Positions 44,001-56,379 are shown, counted from the first letter of the stretch. The stretch: 64,000 bases of DNA from Tubiluchus corallicola (GCA_030141605.1 JAQGDQ010000465.1:51848-115847), one strand, 5' to 3'. The notes: generated by a model from the letters alone, not told the origin. A program made the numbers and translations.

Positions 44001-46868
44001 CACAGTCTGGACTTGAACCAGGGACTTCGGCATATAAGACCACCGTGTTTCCTGATGATTATGGCAACTGATGTAGATGGCTCACACTAGAGTGATTCTA
44101 TCTAATTAGAATGAACTTCGGACTGTCATAATCACCCTGAAACACAGTGCCTAGTAGTTATGATGTTGGTGTTGCAAGCCGAAGGCCTCTATTCGGTTCA
44201 AGTCCAATTTCCCTGTCTTTCATGTTTGACATCGAAATTTAATTAATTGTGGGTTTGTACCACCACATGTAAATGTGATCAAGGAAGCATAATATTAGAA
44301 CTAGCAAAAGCCCCACAAAAAATTTGCGTATAAATACACTTATAATCAATAACACATGAACATCTGATACAGTCCTCATTTGTAACGCAAAGCCAGTAGC
44401 AGCAGCTTTTACTGAATTAAAGCTATAAGGTTGACAGAGTATAATGGACGACGTCAGAACAATGCGAGACGTCAGTAGTTTTCCAAGCGAAAATTGCCAA
44501 AATAGAACATCTAATTAACTTGTCGTCACTCCTTTTGGCAGACTTCTCCTAAAATGCAGCTCACATCATCACTGTTCTTCCTCCTTCTAAAGAGCTATAT
44601 ATCTCCTTTGGAAAGTCCTACCAGGCGCCGCCAGAACGTTTTTTCTGCAGGCTGTTTGACCAAAATGTGAAAAAAATCGCGAGTTGGGTCCGGGAAAACG
44701 CCTGTTACGGGACGCCGTGGCCTTCTCGCGAATTCTAAATACGCCTATGACACACACCGCTGAACGGGCTATTTAACCATTATCGGCACCACCCTCGGCC
44801 CATTCTCATTCTTCAGAAATAAGAGGTATAAGTTTTGCAAAAAATGGCCATTTTTGGAGGTTTTTCGCCCCCCATTCGTCCCGGTGGGCCCGATTCGAAA
44901 AATAAACCCCCTATGGCACGACACTAGATCGAGACCTTTCGTTTGATGTATAGATCGCCGCAAATGGTGCCGTCGTCCGAGCTGTAGCCTCGAATCTTAT
45001 ATACCAGCGAAATTAATATATACGATTCTAGCACATGTACACATGTAAAGTAATGAGTGGTCTTAAAATTCCAAAATTGCTTCACATTTTTTTACCAAAC
45101 CCTTATCGGATCCAAAGCAGTTACAGTGAAACCGGGTCGCATCGAAAACCAAGCAGTGATTTGAATCGGAAGTTCCAGAGTAGCCAAGCTTCGCCCCACT
45201 CCTAATGTGTGCGGGTTTGGTTACGCAGAAAGTACAGTACGTGCTTTTTACCGCCAACAATATTTTACCATCATTTTCAGTTATTTCTGGTCTCTTTGCA
45301 GCTCCAAGTTATAACAACATACATTTCAGAATACATTCCTTATATGGTACAGTAGTGAACGTGACTGTGTCAACTGCACTGATTGTCATAAAAATAAATG
45401 ATGACTATGACGATGATGACACAGTTATTATTAAACTTATGCACTGTCACAATGAAATGAGTTTGTGAAGACAGGCTGATGAGTTATCAAATCAAGACGT
45501 TACCTTGTTGCGCCAGTGACAGTAACTTTGCCCGACGACCAAATACTTGCCGTTGTATATGGCTTCCTTAATTTCATTGTGACCATCTAAATTGTTATAA
45601 AAAAAACATTAGTCATTGTCAATAAAATAACTTGGAATATAAACGAAAATAGGCAGTATGAACTTGTTAAAAGTTTTTAGTAGGATAAGTTTGTAACCCC
45701 TAAAAAATTACAAGAAAACGTTTGCGGTGTTTTCTTGTAGTACTTGGCGCAGAAGATAACATATCGAAAATATCCAAAATGAGTACCGGAGGGGTCTAAT
45801 TATGAGGTAAATTAGTCTACCCTAGTTGCTGGGCCAAATACTACAAAACATCAAAAAGTGTTTTCTTGCAGTTTTTGGGGAAGGACAATTTATTACATTA
45901 TACTGACGCTACTATCTTCTACTTATTGCATGAAAATTTTGTCACGATAATAATGCGAAACAACACGAATGTTAAAGGCACAAAAAGCAACAAACACATT
46001 TCACTGGGCAAATAACTTTCAACAGAAGCCATTCTTCAAGAAACAAAATTTGAAAAAAGTTTAAAGCATAAGAAAATGCTTTTCGTAAATAAAGCTTAAA
46101 GAATTCATCTTGAAAATTTATATGGCAAACATGCTGTCTATTGCATACAGAACTAGTGCAAAAAAAATTGTAAATTTGAACTCCAGCCATGACTGTCGGG
46201 CGAAGCCATTTTAATGGTAAGTGATTTTAAACAACTTTGAATGATACTGAGCCATAGTTTAAAAAAATAATCAGGGCATTCACACATACTCTTCACTAAC
46301 TAAGGAAAAGTATAGATTCCTTTGTACACTCAGTAAGAACAATAATGTGCTTTTTGGTATCTTACTGGTGCACACTGGGACGGCAACGCAATACAGAAAT
46401 GCTTTACCCAATTGGCACAAACTAAATTATCCCTCAAAGTGTGAAAAATGAAGATTTCACATAAATTTTTAATGCACGAATAATAAGTTTTCTCTTCACC
46501 AATCAATTAAGTTATTAAGAATTTTCTTTTCCAATTACATAGGTCTCTCAAACAAGTAAAAGCAAAATGCTAAGTAGTATAACTTTGTAGGAAAACTTTT
46601 TGGTTCAGGTTTAGATTCAATGCCTCTGACTCCTTTATATCTCGGGGTTGATTGCCAAAAAAGGCTGTCAATCGGCAATCACAATAAACAGCATTGGTAA
46701 AATTGCACATCAATATTTGTTATATTCTCGCTTGCATTATTTCACAAAGAAAATCTTTAGTACCATTAATGTTGTCTCCAAATAACAAACAGTTAAATTG
46801 TTTTTCCTTGGTATTTCCTTACCAGTTTTTCTCTTTCTTGATCATAAACATATGTAGTAACATATATA

Positions 46869-46909
<41 letters not shown>

Positions 46910-48267
46910 ATTTGTAGTAACACATGCTTCAAATCTTCAATAACATCATTAGTCTTTGATTTTCAAGAAATTTCCATTTATATAATGCATTTCCTCTCAA
47001 CTCCAGAGCGTCAATTCTTGCTTTAAACAGCAACTCAAATTTCCAAGAATCAACCATCCACACTTCAAAAAGTGGTTGACATTCATTCCTACTAAATTTA
47101 ATTGCTGTAAAAAACCCATCCAGTTAATTTCTCCAAATCTACACACAAACCTCACAAACTTTCCTTTCTATTAAATTAATCCAACCGTCTCTGTCAAATT
47201 TACATCTACTCATTTTACTAATGTTAATTTACTAAGGCCTTGCTGTGATAAATCTGCAAGCTCTAATGTTACCATAAACTCCCAAATTAAATTTATCCAA
47301 ATTTGGGATATTCTTTTTATTCTCCTTTAAGCTAACATGTTTAAGAAAACATCAACCGGTTATTCAGCACGATATATGTCAACGTTTATTTTATAAACCA
47401 GCGATTAATTAAACCAGGGGTGTGCAAATTGTGGCCCGCCGAGAGAATTTGTGCGGCCCGCGAAGAGATTTATCAGCCTAATGAAAGTGCGGCCCGAGCG
47501 ATTGAGTGTATCCAGCTGAAGCCCATGCCACGATCCCAAAGATAGTGCGGGTAGTTTTTTCTACTAGATCGGATGCCATTAACCCTTACAAGACGGTTGT
47601 AGCTTAATGTCACTATACTACACAGACTGTGTGATACACATTACTAATATGCATTGTAATGAAATTGCCACTATCTGTCCTGAAAGTAGAAATATATGGT
47701 TTGTAATATAAATTTTAATAACTTCGAAAATAGTTTCCTGAGTGTAGTAGGAGATGTATGCAGGTCGGATGCAAAAAAATCGTTATTAAGCCCTACTGTA
47801 CTTGGCTCCTTGATCGAACTGCCTGTGGCCCGCAAGAATTGTGGGAAAGTTTAATGTGGCCCGGCTAGTCAGATAATTTACACACCCCCGAATTAAAAAA
47901 TAAAACTTACTGCATTCTCTTTTTTATATTCAACATTCATTCCCTCCATTGCTACATGCTTCAGGTTAATGTGACATCGAACGCTAAATGAGCAAACCAC
48001 GTTATTAATTTCTATACAAATCTCGGTAGCCGGCTCGACGTCGCCGTTGCTCGACGCCTCGTTCGCAGTGTGCTCTTGTAACGGCTCCTGAAACGCTTCC
48101 GCACTTATTGGCAAGTCATCGATCACATCGGCATTAAAATCCGAATAATTTGTGTTCGCATATTTGCTTGTCTCGTGTATCTCTGCAAGCATTTCTTCTG
48201 CCGTAGGTAAAGTGTCGTGATTCTGTAAACCCATCAGCGCTTTTACTGTATCATCCTCGGTTGCCAT
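38039..48267 (-). CDS. TBPL1: TBPL1 (TRF2/TLF), TATA-binding-protein-like factor with N- and C-terminal extensions
   Basis: Nuclear core-promoter factor related to TBP that interacts with TFIIA/TFIIB and supports TATA-less promoters. Exons: 48267-47911, 45586-45504, 43850-43683, 40475-40381, 38289-38039; 954 bases, 317 residues, phases agree. The start ATG has a good context (ACCATGG). Residues 1-82 are an acidic, low-homology extension. The saddle runs from about 83 to 255: [107 protein letters not shown], and [12 protein letters not shown]. These match TBPL1 better than TBP: SSGK and the CALPWPI segment follow the TRF2 pattern, and TBP's TATA-inserting phenylalanines are not evident. Residues 256-317 are a basic then acidic/serine tail with KFPLKKRKR, a probable nuclear-localisation signal. 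Human TBPL1 has 186 residues, so both extensions are extra. A possible acceptor (TTTTAG) just upstream of the ATG suggests a 5' UTR intron. Confidence 0.94.
38460..41165. repeat. Stack of dispersed repeat copies in TBPL1 introns
   Basis: 38460-38960 matches 31412-32060 reversed; 39050-39520 and 40500-41160 are one family (also 46050-46620); 39545-40290 matches 795-1215. The TBPL1 exon 40381-40475 lies in this stack. Confidence 0.65.
41750..42120 (-). pseudogene. LINE reverse-transcriptase remnant (YADD region)
   Basis: On the minus strand the translation reads [10 protein letters not shown] and, after frameshift or stop, ITFNPKKT. This is the RT palm motif of non-LTR retrotransposons. Stops and shifts show it is dead. 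It continues into the 59-bp array. Confidence 0.72.
42121..43436 (-). repeat. 59-bp minisatellite built from an RT motif, about 22 copies
   Basis: Minus strand of the unit encodes [14 protein letters not shown], the conserved motif of LINE reverse transcriptases that precedes YADD. The unit is 59 bases, so each copy shifts frame. Remnants of the same RT flank it at 41750-42120 and 43436-43520. In TBPL1 intron 3. Confidence 0.9.
43980..44062 (-). mobile_element. tRNA-derived SINE, reverse
   Basis: GGACTTGAACCAGGGAC is the reverse of a B-box; the body lies on the left. Confidence 0.6.
44116..44262 (+). mobile_element. tRNA-derived SINE
   Basis: GTGCCTAGTAGTTATG (A-box-like), GGTTCAAGTCC (B-box) and the TTTAATTAATTGTGGG body. 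Confidence 0.65.
44560..45060. other. GC-richer segment in TBPL1 intron 2
   Basis: Distinct base composition from its surroundings (GCCGCCAGAACG, CGGGACGCCGTGG, GGGCCCGATTCG). No domain or terminal repeats recognised; origin unknown. Confidence 0.35.
46050..46620. repeat. Dispersed repeat copy
   Basis: Collinear with 40500-41160 and 39050-39520 (AAAGCTTAAAGAATTC, GAAGCCATTTTAATGG, CTGGTGCACACTGGGA). In TBPL1 intron 1. Confidence 0.7.
46870..46908. repeat. (TA)n microsatellite
   Basis: About 18 TA units flanked by short AAACAT repeats. Another (TA)n is at 24168-24190. Confidence 0.93.
47415..47890. mobile_element. hAT-like MITE, copy 3, next to the TBPL1 exon 1 donor
   Basis: 476 bases; ends CAGGGGTGTGCAAATT and TTACACACCCCCG. 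Flanks AATTAAAC / AATTAAAA (7 of 8). Only 20 bases from the 5' splice site of TBPL1 exon 1 (47911). Confidence 0.9.
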
Positions 48268-48714
48268 GGTTACAGAATCTAAAATACAAACCAAAAATTA
48301 ATATCAACAAGTAGTTTGAGCTAAAAAGCTTTTGAAATTATCTAAAAAGTTCTGGTTATGATAAACAAGAGTAAATATTCACAGTTCAAGCACTACTTAT
48401 TTTTCTTTACAGCATTGCATATCTTAACACATGTTCTTTTTCCATCTTTCCTGACAAATCAGTTTGCTCAGGACCACAAAGTACGTTAGACTAGTAGCAT
48501 AATAGCACATTCAGCATATTAGCGAATTTTCTGTTATGAGTTTCTCTCTGATAGCAAACTTGCAAGTTTGAACTGCTTTGTGAGTTAAGTCAACAAGTTA
48601 TTGAAAACAGTTGTTAGGAGTTGATTTCCTTCAAGCTGCCGAATGCTTCGACAAGTTACTTGATCAGTTTCAAGCAGTGAATAGAAAGCAGCTTACAGCA
48701 AATTTTGTTCTCTA

Positions 48715-49165
48715 GTCTGAACATGCTTGTGAGTTACCAGAACACACGCTTGTGAGTTACCCGACGATAAACTCACTAGTCTGAACATGCTTGTGAATTA
48801 CCCGACGATAAACTCACTAGTCTGAACTTGCCGTAAGCCGGCACATAGACCAGTATAATTGTCTATTATATTGCACAATAGCATTAAGCATCTGTAGGCG
48901 ACATAGAAGATTGCACAATATTACTGTGTAAATATTGCACAATATTACTTCGTAAATATTGCACAATATAATTGTAAATTAAACTGTGCATGCTTGTGAG
49001 TTACCTGACGATAAACTCATTAGTCTGAGCTTGCCGTAAGGCGGCACATAGACCAATATAATCGTCTATTATACTGCACAATAGTATTAAGCATCTGAAG
49101 GCGCCATAGAAGATTGCACAATATTACTGTGTAAATATTGCACAATATAATTGTCAATTAAACTG
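48715..49165. repeat. Duplicated block with the 42-bp-repeat core
   Basis: 48780-48985 and 49000-49165 are near copies (CTGAACTTGCCGTAAG, GGCACATAGACC, TTGCACAATATTACT). Both begin with TGCTTGTGAGTTAC, the core of the MSH6 intron minisatellite. Confidence 0.75.
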
Positions 49166-49299
49166 TGCTTAAAGTCTTCACTGTGCCCACTCTGTTAGAC
49201 GAACAGGCACTATTAACTCTTCTGAATACAGAGAAAGTGCGAAAGGCATTAATCTCAGATTCTTTTTTAACTCCCTGTTTTGTCATCTTTGTGCAACTT

Positions 49300-49510
49300 A
49301 AGTTCAAAACTTCCTCATTTTCTCATCTCCATTGCTTCTTTTATATAATTAATTACTCCTCGTAAATCATCAGTTTCTTCACACTTAATGATGTTTCCAT
49401 TTAAAATTTTGTGGTTAGGCAACATTTTTCTTATTACTTCACATTCGAATAAGTGCTCTATAGTATCATCGTCTCTTTTACACAGTGGACATTTTAAAAT
49501 TTTCTTTGCA
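49300..49510 (-). pseudogene. LINE ORF2 C-terminal fragment (zinc-knuckle-like tail)
   Basis: Minus strand has an open frame KCPLCKRDDDTIEHLFEC, continuing for about 40 more codons and ending in a stop. The Cx2C...H...C pattern is the tail of RTE/CR1-type LINE proteins. Only this part survives. Confidence 0.65.
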
Positions 49511-49699
49511 AGAACTTTTGCAGTTACACTTAACCATCACCGTAATCAGTTTAACTTCAAATACCTATTTCAATTCTTCTAACTTCACTACATTCACCTT
49601 AACTCAAAAATCTTAAGTTTTGCATAGACCGTAGGTTAAACATTTACAGAATTTCAAAAAGCAAGATTTTTGTATCATCATGTCATATCCATTCAGTCA

Positions 49700-50050
49700 T
49701 AGATGTTAGGCATCTCTGCCTGTTGGCCGATCATAACTGTCAGCACTTTAGAAATTTGTTGGTGGCACAGCCTCATAGCTGTATCGGTAGTCCAGCCTCA
49801 TATTATCTAGTTTACTTTTAAGAGGTTACGGAGTTTGCAAAGACAACATTCTCAGAGAGGTTTTTCCAATGATCTACAATCCTCATCCTGAAGAAATTGT
49901 GTCATGTAGCAGTGCGACTATACCTTTTTTAACTTGCATGGATGTCCCCTAGTTCTTGCTTAATAATCTCTTTGCAGGATCTCAGCATGCATACTGTACA
50001 TTCCATGAGTAAACTTATATACTTCTATCAGATCACCTCTGACCTGTCTG
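49700..50050 (-). pseudogene. Second LINE RT C-terminal remnant
   Basis: Broken minus-strand frames read GDLIEVYKFTHGMYS, TRGHPCKLKK and KSKLDNMRLDYRYSYEAVP, which is the end of an L2/CR1-like RT. Contains stops. Confidence 0.65.
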
Positions 50051-51319
50051 TACCTCACACTAAACAACTCTTAAAGCATTTAGACACTCCCTCTAATGCT
50101 TTTAGACGCTTTATCCCGTCTTTATGTCAAGTTTCCAAAATCCCCTTCAACAACTATAATTCATTAATTGTGGAAGGGAAGTCACCACAAGGCTATTAGC
50201 AGCAAAACGAAGCCACATTTTCCTTGGTAATAACGATCAGTAAAGCTCAAAAATCCCTCAGTAAAATAACCTGTTTTCTGAAAGACATGGTTAGAAACTG
50301 CAAATCGGCGTTGAAATCGGGTTCAGATGCAAAAATAATCTGTAAGTGTAACAAAATTCTTCGTCATTGCAAAAGAAATTTCCAGACTGGCCATTCACGT
50401 GCAACTTTAACTTTGAGAGTTGAATTGAACCGAGAATTAAATTGACATTGATTACAGAATTTAATTAGACCAGTCAATAATGAAATCAAACAACCAATCA
50501 CAGCTAATTACAAACGCTAACTTTCATACATTGATTACACACACTGACATTGCATAATTACATACATTGACTTACGGCAATCACAACAGAACTTAAACCA
50601 AAATAACAATTTTGAGTTTTAAACAATGAGAATACAATAAACCGCACAACAAAAACCGAAAAATTCTAAAAAGCATTCTATCAACGAAGCTACTTAAACT
50701 AGGCTTCTGGGCGCAGTGGAAATCTTTACATAGAGAATCGTTGCTTTACGTAGCGGGACCATAACAAGCGCCACAGATACGTTATAACTTATCACTTTTA
50801 TCTGTTGTCAGTTTATCCCAGTCTTTGTCCAAACGTAGCAGTTTTTAACTTTGGTTTCGTAACAAACGCATCATGCACGACCACAGAACTGCAATTACAA
50901 TTACAGTCCATTCACGACAGAATTCACATCACTTCATTTGAATAGCCAAACAGGATTTGTCTGATTCGGGTATGAATTCACTTTTCACTCAGTTTTTGGA
51001 GACTCCGACGTTAATTGTAAGACAACTGAGAGGACCAGAGCTAGTATTACCTTTAATTTTTTACCTGATTCTACTTATTTTTTCGACTGTCTAGTGCTGT
51101 CTTGACCTTTTCTGTTTCCATTATTATCCATTTATTCATTACAGCAATTTAGATATTTGCTCAAAGTAGCTCACACAATAACCTGAAGAAGTATCTCTCA
51201 ATTAATTCCATGTTATTTATGTACTATTACATGTAAAATGTAAATTTTAATAAAATATCAATTTAATGATTCTACAAACCTACAATTAATAAAACTTTGA
51301 AATGTCCACAAAAACAGGA

Positions 51320-51425
51320 ATTTGCCAAAAAATTGGAGTAATGGCATGGATTTGAACAGGAACCTCCTACTTACAAAAAACATCGATGATTCAGACCACT
51401 AAGTCACCACATTCCCTAAAAATGA
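51320..51425 (-). mobile_element. tRNA-derived SINE, reverse
   Basis: GGATTTGAACAGGAACC (B-box reversed), TTGTAAG-type anticodon region and GACCACTAAGTCACCAC (A-box reversed). Confidence 0.68.
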
Positions 51426-52507
51426 GGCAGTCCAGAATTCACCATTATAACTGGTACTATAATCGCTACTGTGGAAACCATTTCGACTAACAAAGCTTTC
51501 CATATGGATCTCCACTGATTAGTTTGCATTCATTTTTATCGATAAATTAACTTTTACAATTTGATTTACAGTTTTCTGTGTCATTAGAATTCGCTAAACT
51601 TTCCTGGACAGTTACAGTCATTTCAGCTGGACAAACAGAATTTTAATGAACTCACAATGCAGTAAAAAAGCGAGACAGAATTTAACAAAAGAATTTTAGG
51701 AAATTAAACATATAATAGAAAGTAAAAATAGGTGCATTATGCGTAAAACCATATAATTTTTTATGTAATCATTTAATTACCAAATAAACTCTGAGCCATC
51801 CTATAGCTATTGCTGAGGTCATGTGCTTCACCCATACTTTCCTTAACCTCCTATCCTGCCTGATTCCTGAGATTCTCTTCTATAGTATCGATATCCACTC
51901 CTGCTTCCTCCTTCACTTCTAACTCCTTTAGGGATAAATAAGCTGTTTGCTATCTCTTCGTATATGTAGGTCTATGCGACCTTCGGCCAAAAAACGATGC
52001 TTGCTCCTTGCTCCTAACGAAAGACTTAATTCGTTAGAGGCAGTGTAAATTGTTTTCGTATTATTTTCGTTGCCAGATGGCAGCACCACGCAGCATCCAA
52101 CCTAAATGCGCGCACAGCAGTCGGGTGTATTTATTGTGGAGTCCACAATAATTATAAAGATCCCACAAACTACTTTTTTCTCGCCTAGATGTGGAAGTAA
52201 TGTCAAAAGTTTTCCAACCTATCAGCTTGCTCGGTGAGAAAAGGGAACACCTACTGGGTTGCCCTGACCGATTCGACGCCTAAGCCTTCCCTAGGACTAA
52301 TCGCTTTCTGATCGCCTAAGAATAGAAAAAATGTGAGAAAGGCGGTTACTCTTAAAATTTACGCTGTACAAGTTCCCAGCGTGAGCGAAGCATATCCCCA
52401 AATCAACTGTTAAATTCATTAACCTATAATCTCTAATGAATTTATGATTATTAATAACTTAATGATAATTTGTCTCTTTTGCTGTAATTATTTTATTTAT
52501 CTGCTAC

Positions 52508-52665
52508 TAATAATAATAATAATAATAATAATAATCTTTTATTTATCTTTTAACACACACAGTTACAATACAATTAATTTAGCAACAAAAATGTGAAGAA
52601 AGGGCAGCGAAAGACCAATTGGTCATCTAGTCAGCTGCCCTTTGGTTAGTGATGAACATTTTTTA
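52508..52665 (-). mobile_element. LINE 3' end with (ATT)n tail
   Basis: Reading the minus strand: GGGCAGCTGACTAGATGACC hairpin, then AATAAAAGATTATT repeats (about 10 ATT units, 52508-52534). Confidence 0.65.
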
Positions 52666-53344
52666 AAGGCGCTATGCTACAGTGTATTAGTGTTAGTACT
52701 GCTTATAATAAAAATTAAATTGTTAGGAATGACATAAAATTGATAATGATATGCTTATAATGTGTTAGTACAATTCATACACAGTAATAATAAGTGCATA
52801 ATAATAATAATAAAAAAATCAAACTGAAGATAACTGAAATAAGGACTGAAACAAGAACTGAAATAAAAATCTGACATCAGGAACATAATAACAATGGCAA
52901 CTGAAATTTACTTTATAACGCAAGCATAATGTAAAAAAAAAAAAAATTGGAAACTAACGAATTGGAAATTGTGCTACAAGTTCGAAATAAATAATAATAC
53001 CTTCCCTAATATCTGTCTTTTCCCTGTTTTAATTCCCTTAAAGGATTATTAATTTCTTGTAATACAAATAGAATTAAAGCTGTTAGGTCCACCTCTGATC
53101 TACATGGGAAAAGATTATGCTGATAGATAAGTTATTGTTCAACGGTGAAGCTTAATTATCTCTAGCGAACAGCACCTAATTTGGAAAGAAGCACACGTGT
53201 ATAAACTCCAGACATTTTGGTGTCTAGATTTTTATGGGAAGAAGGGCCCAGGGAACGTAACCTTATACAAATTATAATTAACAATCTTCTACAATTATAC
53301 ATTTGTCATGAATAAAATTTAATTTGAAAGAAAATTGACAACTT

Positions 53345-53470
53345 GAAGAGCAGGAAATGTGAAAAAGTAGGGACACAATTTGGATTTGTACCAGAGACCT
53401 TGTGGTTATAACTCGGACATCTTGGACCACCAGTTAATTAATTCTGGATTCGTTTCACCATTAATGTAAC
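53345..53470 (-). mobile_element. tRNA-derived SINE, reverse, decayed
   Basis: GGATTTGTACCAGAGACC and GGACATCTTGGACCAC fit reversed B- and A-boxes; AGTTAATTAATTCTGG body-like sequence. Confidence 0.5.
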
Positions 53471-55493
53471 TTATTTCACCATTGTTCAATTTTAATTACC
53501 CATTTTGCTAGATTTTCTTGATGCTACAAGTTACATGTATTTGCAACATTCAGAAAAGCACAGGTATCGGGCAACAGAATCACTCAAACGTAGTAATATC
53601 AAGTGCTGTTTTACTCAAGAAAGTCCGATAAAGTCAGGTGAGCTAAACACACGTGTTGAGAAGCAATTTACAGGAAGTAGTCAAACACAAACGAGTCAAA
53701 AGGCAAATTTTAGCAAGATGATCTTTTGCTTACTTGATATCTGCTTGGACTTTCTTTTACTACCCGAAAGAGGTATCAATAGAAATAAACAACAGCACAA
53801 AAAAACAACAAACTATTAATATCAACCAAAACACTGTATTATCCAATCTCATCCAATTTCACACGAACAATACCCTTATAAAAGCGTCGTTGCAAAATTA
53901 AAAACTATTTATTCAAATAAAGAAAGCAATTTACCAAGTTAATGGCTTGGTGCACAGCTTTTTAGCCACAAATGCCGCTATAATGTTTGCCAAGTATAAC
54001 ACCTTTTTGGCAGCTTTCCCTACGTTAAAGCCACTGTGGCTGCTATAATGTGTAAATCTAGCGCAGACAATTTAGCAAACCTTGCTAATTAAAGTAGCGA
54101 GTTACCTTTGAATGACACGACATCCATTTTTCTATCAAGTAATTACTTAATATTTATTAATGTAGGCCTAGCAGGTATTAAATGGTAGGTGTTTATAAAA
54201 TGCCCAAGTAGTGTGCTGAACAGTTGGTACTATTTATTACAGACTGTCTAAACTGTCCAATATATCTAGTTTGCGGAGTTGTTTCAGTCTACGTTTAACA
54301 GCAAGTTTAACTTAATGAAAGGTAGATTTCCAAATACACAACTTTGCAAAAATAGCAAGTTCAGGATTTCCTTAAAATGAAATGTATAAGTTTCAATGAG
54401 GTACACAGTTATGCATATATATACAAATCAATTACAAAAGCTGCATTTATTTGTGAACACATGACATAAATATCAGAGAAAATTCCATAAATTAATACAA
54501 AGGTGCAGCATAGACCACAAGATAAAACCCGCATATCACGTTTCGCAACATCTCCGTCGAATGTACAATTGGCATCAGTACGCGAAATAAAATCTCGACA
54601 AGTCACCATGAAACAATATGCGTACAACGCTGTGTTCCATAAACAAACAATTCATACACATTCACATGTGTAACTGCAGACCTTTTCAGAATGCAAGATA
54701 AGGCCAAAGTTTTGACTAATATAAAGTGCGAGTCAAAAGGAAAATTGAACTGTAGCTATTGAATTTTAATTAACAAAATTAAAATTTAGTATAAATAGGG
54801 CAGTTATTGCTAATTTTGACAGAAATTTATGCACTAAATAGGTTTTGAATACAGTATGCAATTGATTAGCATGTTAAGCACAAGGTTATGAATAAAAAGC
54901 AGTTTTTCTTTGTTTAATAGAACTTTTACTAGAATTTAAGAAAAGACACAATAATTTTTTCCTTACACAATGCATTAGGCGAAGGGGTAGTTTCCGTTCC
55001 TGCAACTACTTAAAGAGCATTAATAGGTTAGCAGCAAAAAAACAAGAAATCTTAAGAAATTCACTAGCTTTTCATGGTGCAAGTCCAGTTATATAAAACC
55101 TTGATGGGAAAAATCCCATCCACAAACATGTTTTAGAAAAATCAAATTGTTAAATGCTCAAAATTGGTTTGTGATATTTCACCATTGAAAATATGACCAA
55201 GACCTTGACCATAAAATCCGTAAAAATCCTTATTTTAACAACTGCGTAGCATTACATAACTTTTACTATTCAACTAACCTGCAATTAAATAGCTATGACA
55301 TTATGCAACGCATCAAGTATGGGCAAAAGATATATTAGAAAATGTATATTATAAACCCAAGAACACATGGTTAGCAACTTGCATATAACAACAAATATGA
55401 ATCAACAACCAATACATTGCACATTGCAATCAGCAGTCATCACACGGACTAAAATATAGCAGTCTCTTCAATTTCCTATAAAATTATAATGCA

Positions 55494-56129
55494 TCAGTCA
55501 TAATGTTCTTTGCCCTTGTAAAATGTTGCATCGTACGTAGCAAGCTGCCTCCCGATGTTCCCAATAGTGACACCACCAGAAAAGAATATGCAAGGCAACC
55601 ATGATCGAATGTACAAAAAATCTGGTTCCGTGTACTGACAAATGCCACTGTACACCAGTATCTGAGTCACAAATGTAGCAATAATGGCTATCCCTATGCC
55701 GAGGCCAAATCCACTTCTAGATCGGTCAAAAACCCACCAGAGTCCAAGCGACAGAGCCGCGAGCGTGAGCGAAAGTTGCAGGTTATTTGCAAAGTCGATT
55801 TTTGCACACGCGTGGTTGATGCCCACAAACACGGCAACGCATCGCATTACGCTAGGCCACTCTCGTTTAAAGTGCTGTTGTTCACCAAGCGTTTTGTCAA
55901 GGCATGGATACAGTAGTCCTATAAGAGTCGCGGCTCCACCACAAATCGGAGCGACCCACCAGTCTTTAGAATTTGAAAGACTTGCTAATACTTCTGTGGT
56001 AAATTTGCGCTGAATTTGCAGCACATTGAGCATCAGTGAGAAGAAGACTCCAATAATGAACAGCAATATTCCTCGCACAAGTAAATACAAGAGAACTTCC
56101 AGTTTTTGCTGAATTTTTACCACAAACAT
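55494..56129 (-). CDS. INSIG: INSIG, ER sterol-sensing regulator, single exon
   Basis: Insulin-induced-gene protein of 211 residues, about the size of human INSIG2 (225). INSIG is a polytopic ER membrane protein that binds oxysterols, retains SCAP-SREBP in the ER and promotes degradation of HMG-CoA reductase. Conserved blocks in order: [16 protein letters not shown] and NVLQIQR (TM1), WWVAPICGG and [26 protein letters not shown] (TM3 start), [35 protein letters not shown] (the cytosolic loop important for SCAP), [36 protein letters not shown]. The ATG at 56129 is the only upstream in-frame methionine near the first membrane segment. The frame has no stop or frameshift and no intron, although vertebrate INSIG genes are split by introns. 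It is either an intron-poor lineage copy or a retrogene; I see no poly(A) tract or target duplication to prove the latter. Confidence 0.95.
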   Translation of the reverse strand: MFVVKIQQKLEVLLYLLVRGILLFIIGVFFSLMLNVLQIQRKFTTEVLASLSNSKDWWVAPICGGAATLIGLLYPCLDKTLGEQQHFKREWPSVMRCVAVFVGINHACAKIDFANNLQLSLTLAALSLGLWWVFDRSRSGFGLGIGIAIIATFVTQILVYSGICQYTEPDFLYIRSWLPCIFFSGGVTIGNIGRQLATYDATFYKGKEHYD

Positions 56130-56379
56130 GTTGAAAGACTAACTTCAGTTCTGCTTTCCGTCCCTCAGCAAACCTAGAGAAAACGCCAAAGAAAAATTAA
56201 AGTATGAAAGAACCATTTATGTTTTGCAATATCTTAATAATGACAGTCTAGTATTTGGTGTACAGCTAAAAGCAACAGTGAAATTATTTTTTACTGCAAA
56301 GGAGCAACAGCAAAAGAGAAAAAAAACATGTCTAGGGTGCAATTAAAAAAAGGTGATTACCGATTAGTGGTAGTAGTAG

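Larger units (their letters stand above)
48268..55493. other. Intergenic region upstream of TBPL1 and downstream of INSIG
   Basis: No protein gene recognised. Holds a duplicated 200-bp unit near 48780-49165, two LINE C-terminal fragments, SINEs and simple repeats. 52000-52340 and 53505-55490 look unique; a 104-codon frame at 53505 shows no domain. Confidence 0.55.

Noticed and set aside
49165-49582. Two plus-strand frames of 64-66 codons
   Set aside because: Antisense shadows of a LINE C-terminal fragment on the minus strand.
53505-53819. 104-codon plus-strand frame
   Set aside because: No domain, composition like intergenic DNA, no splice or homology support.
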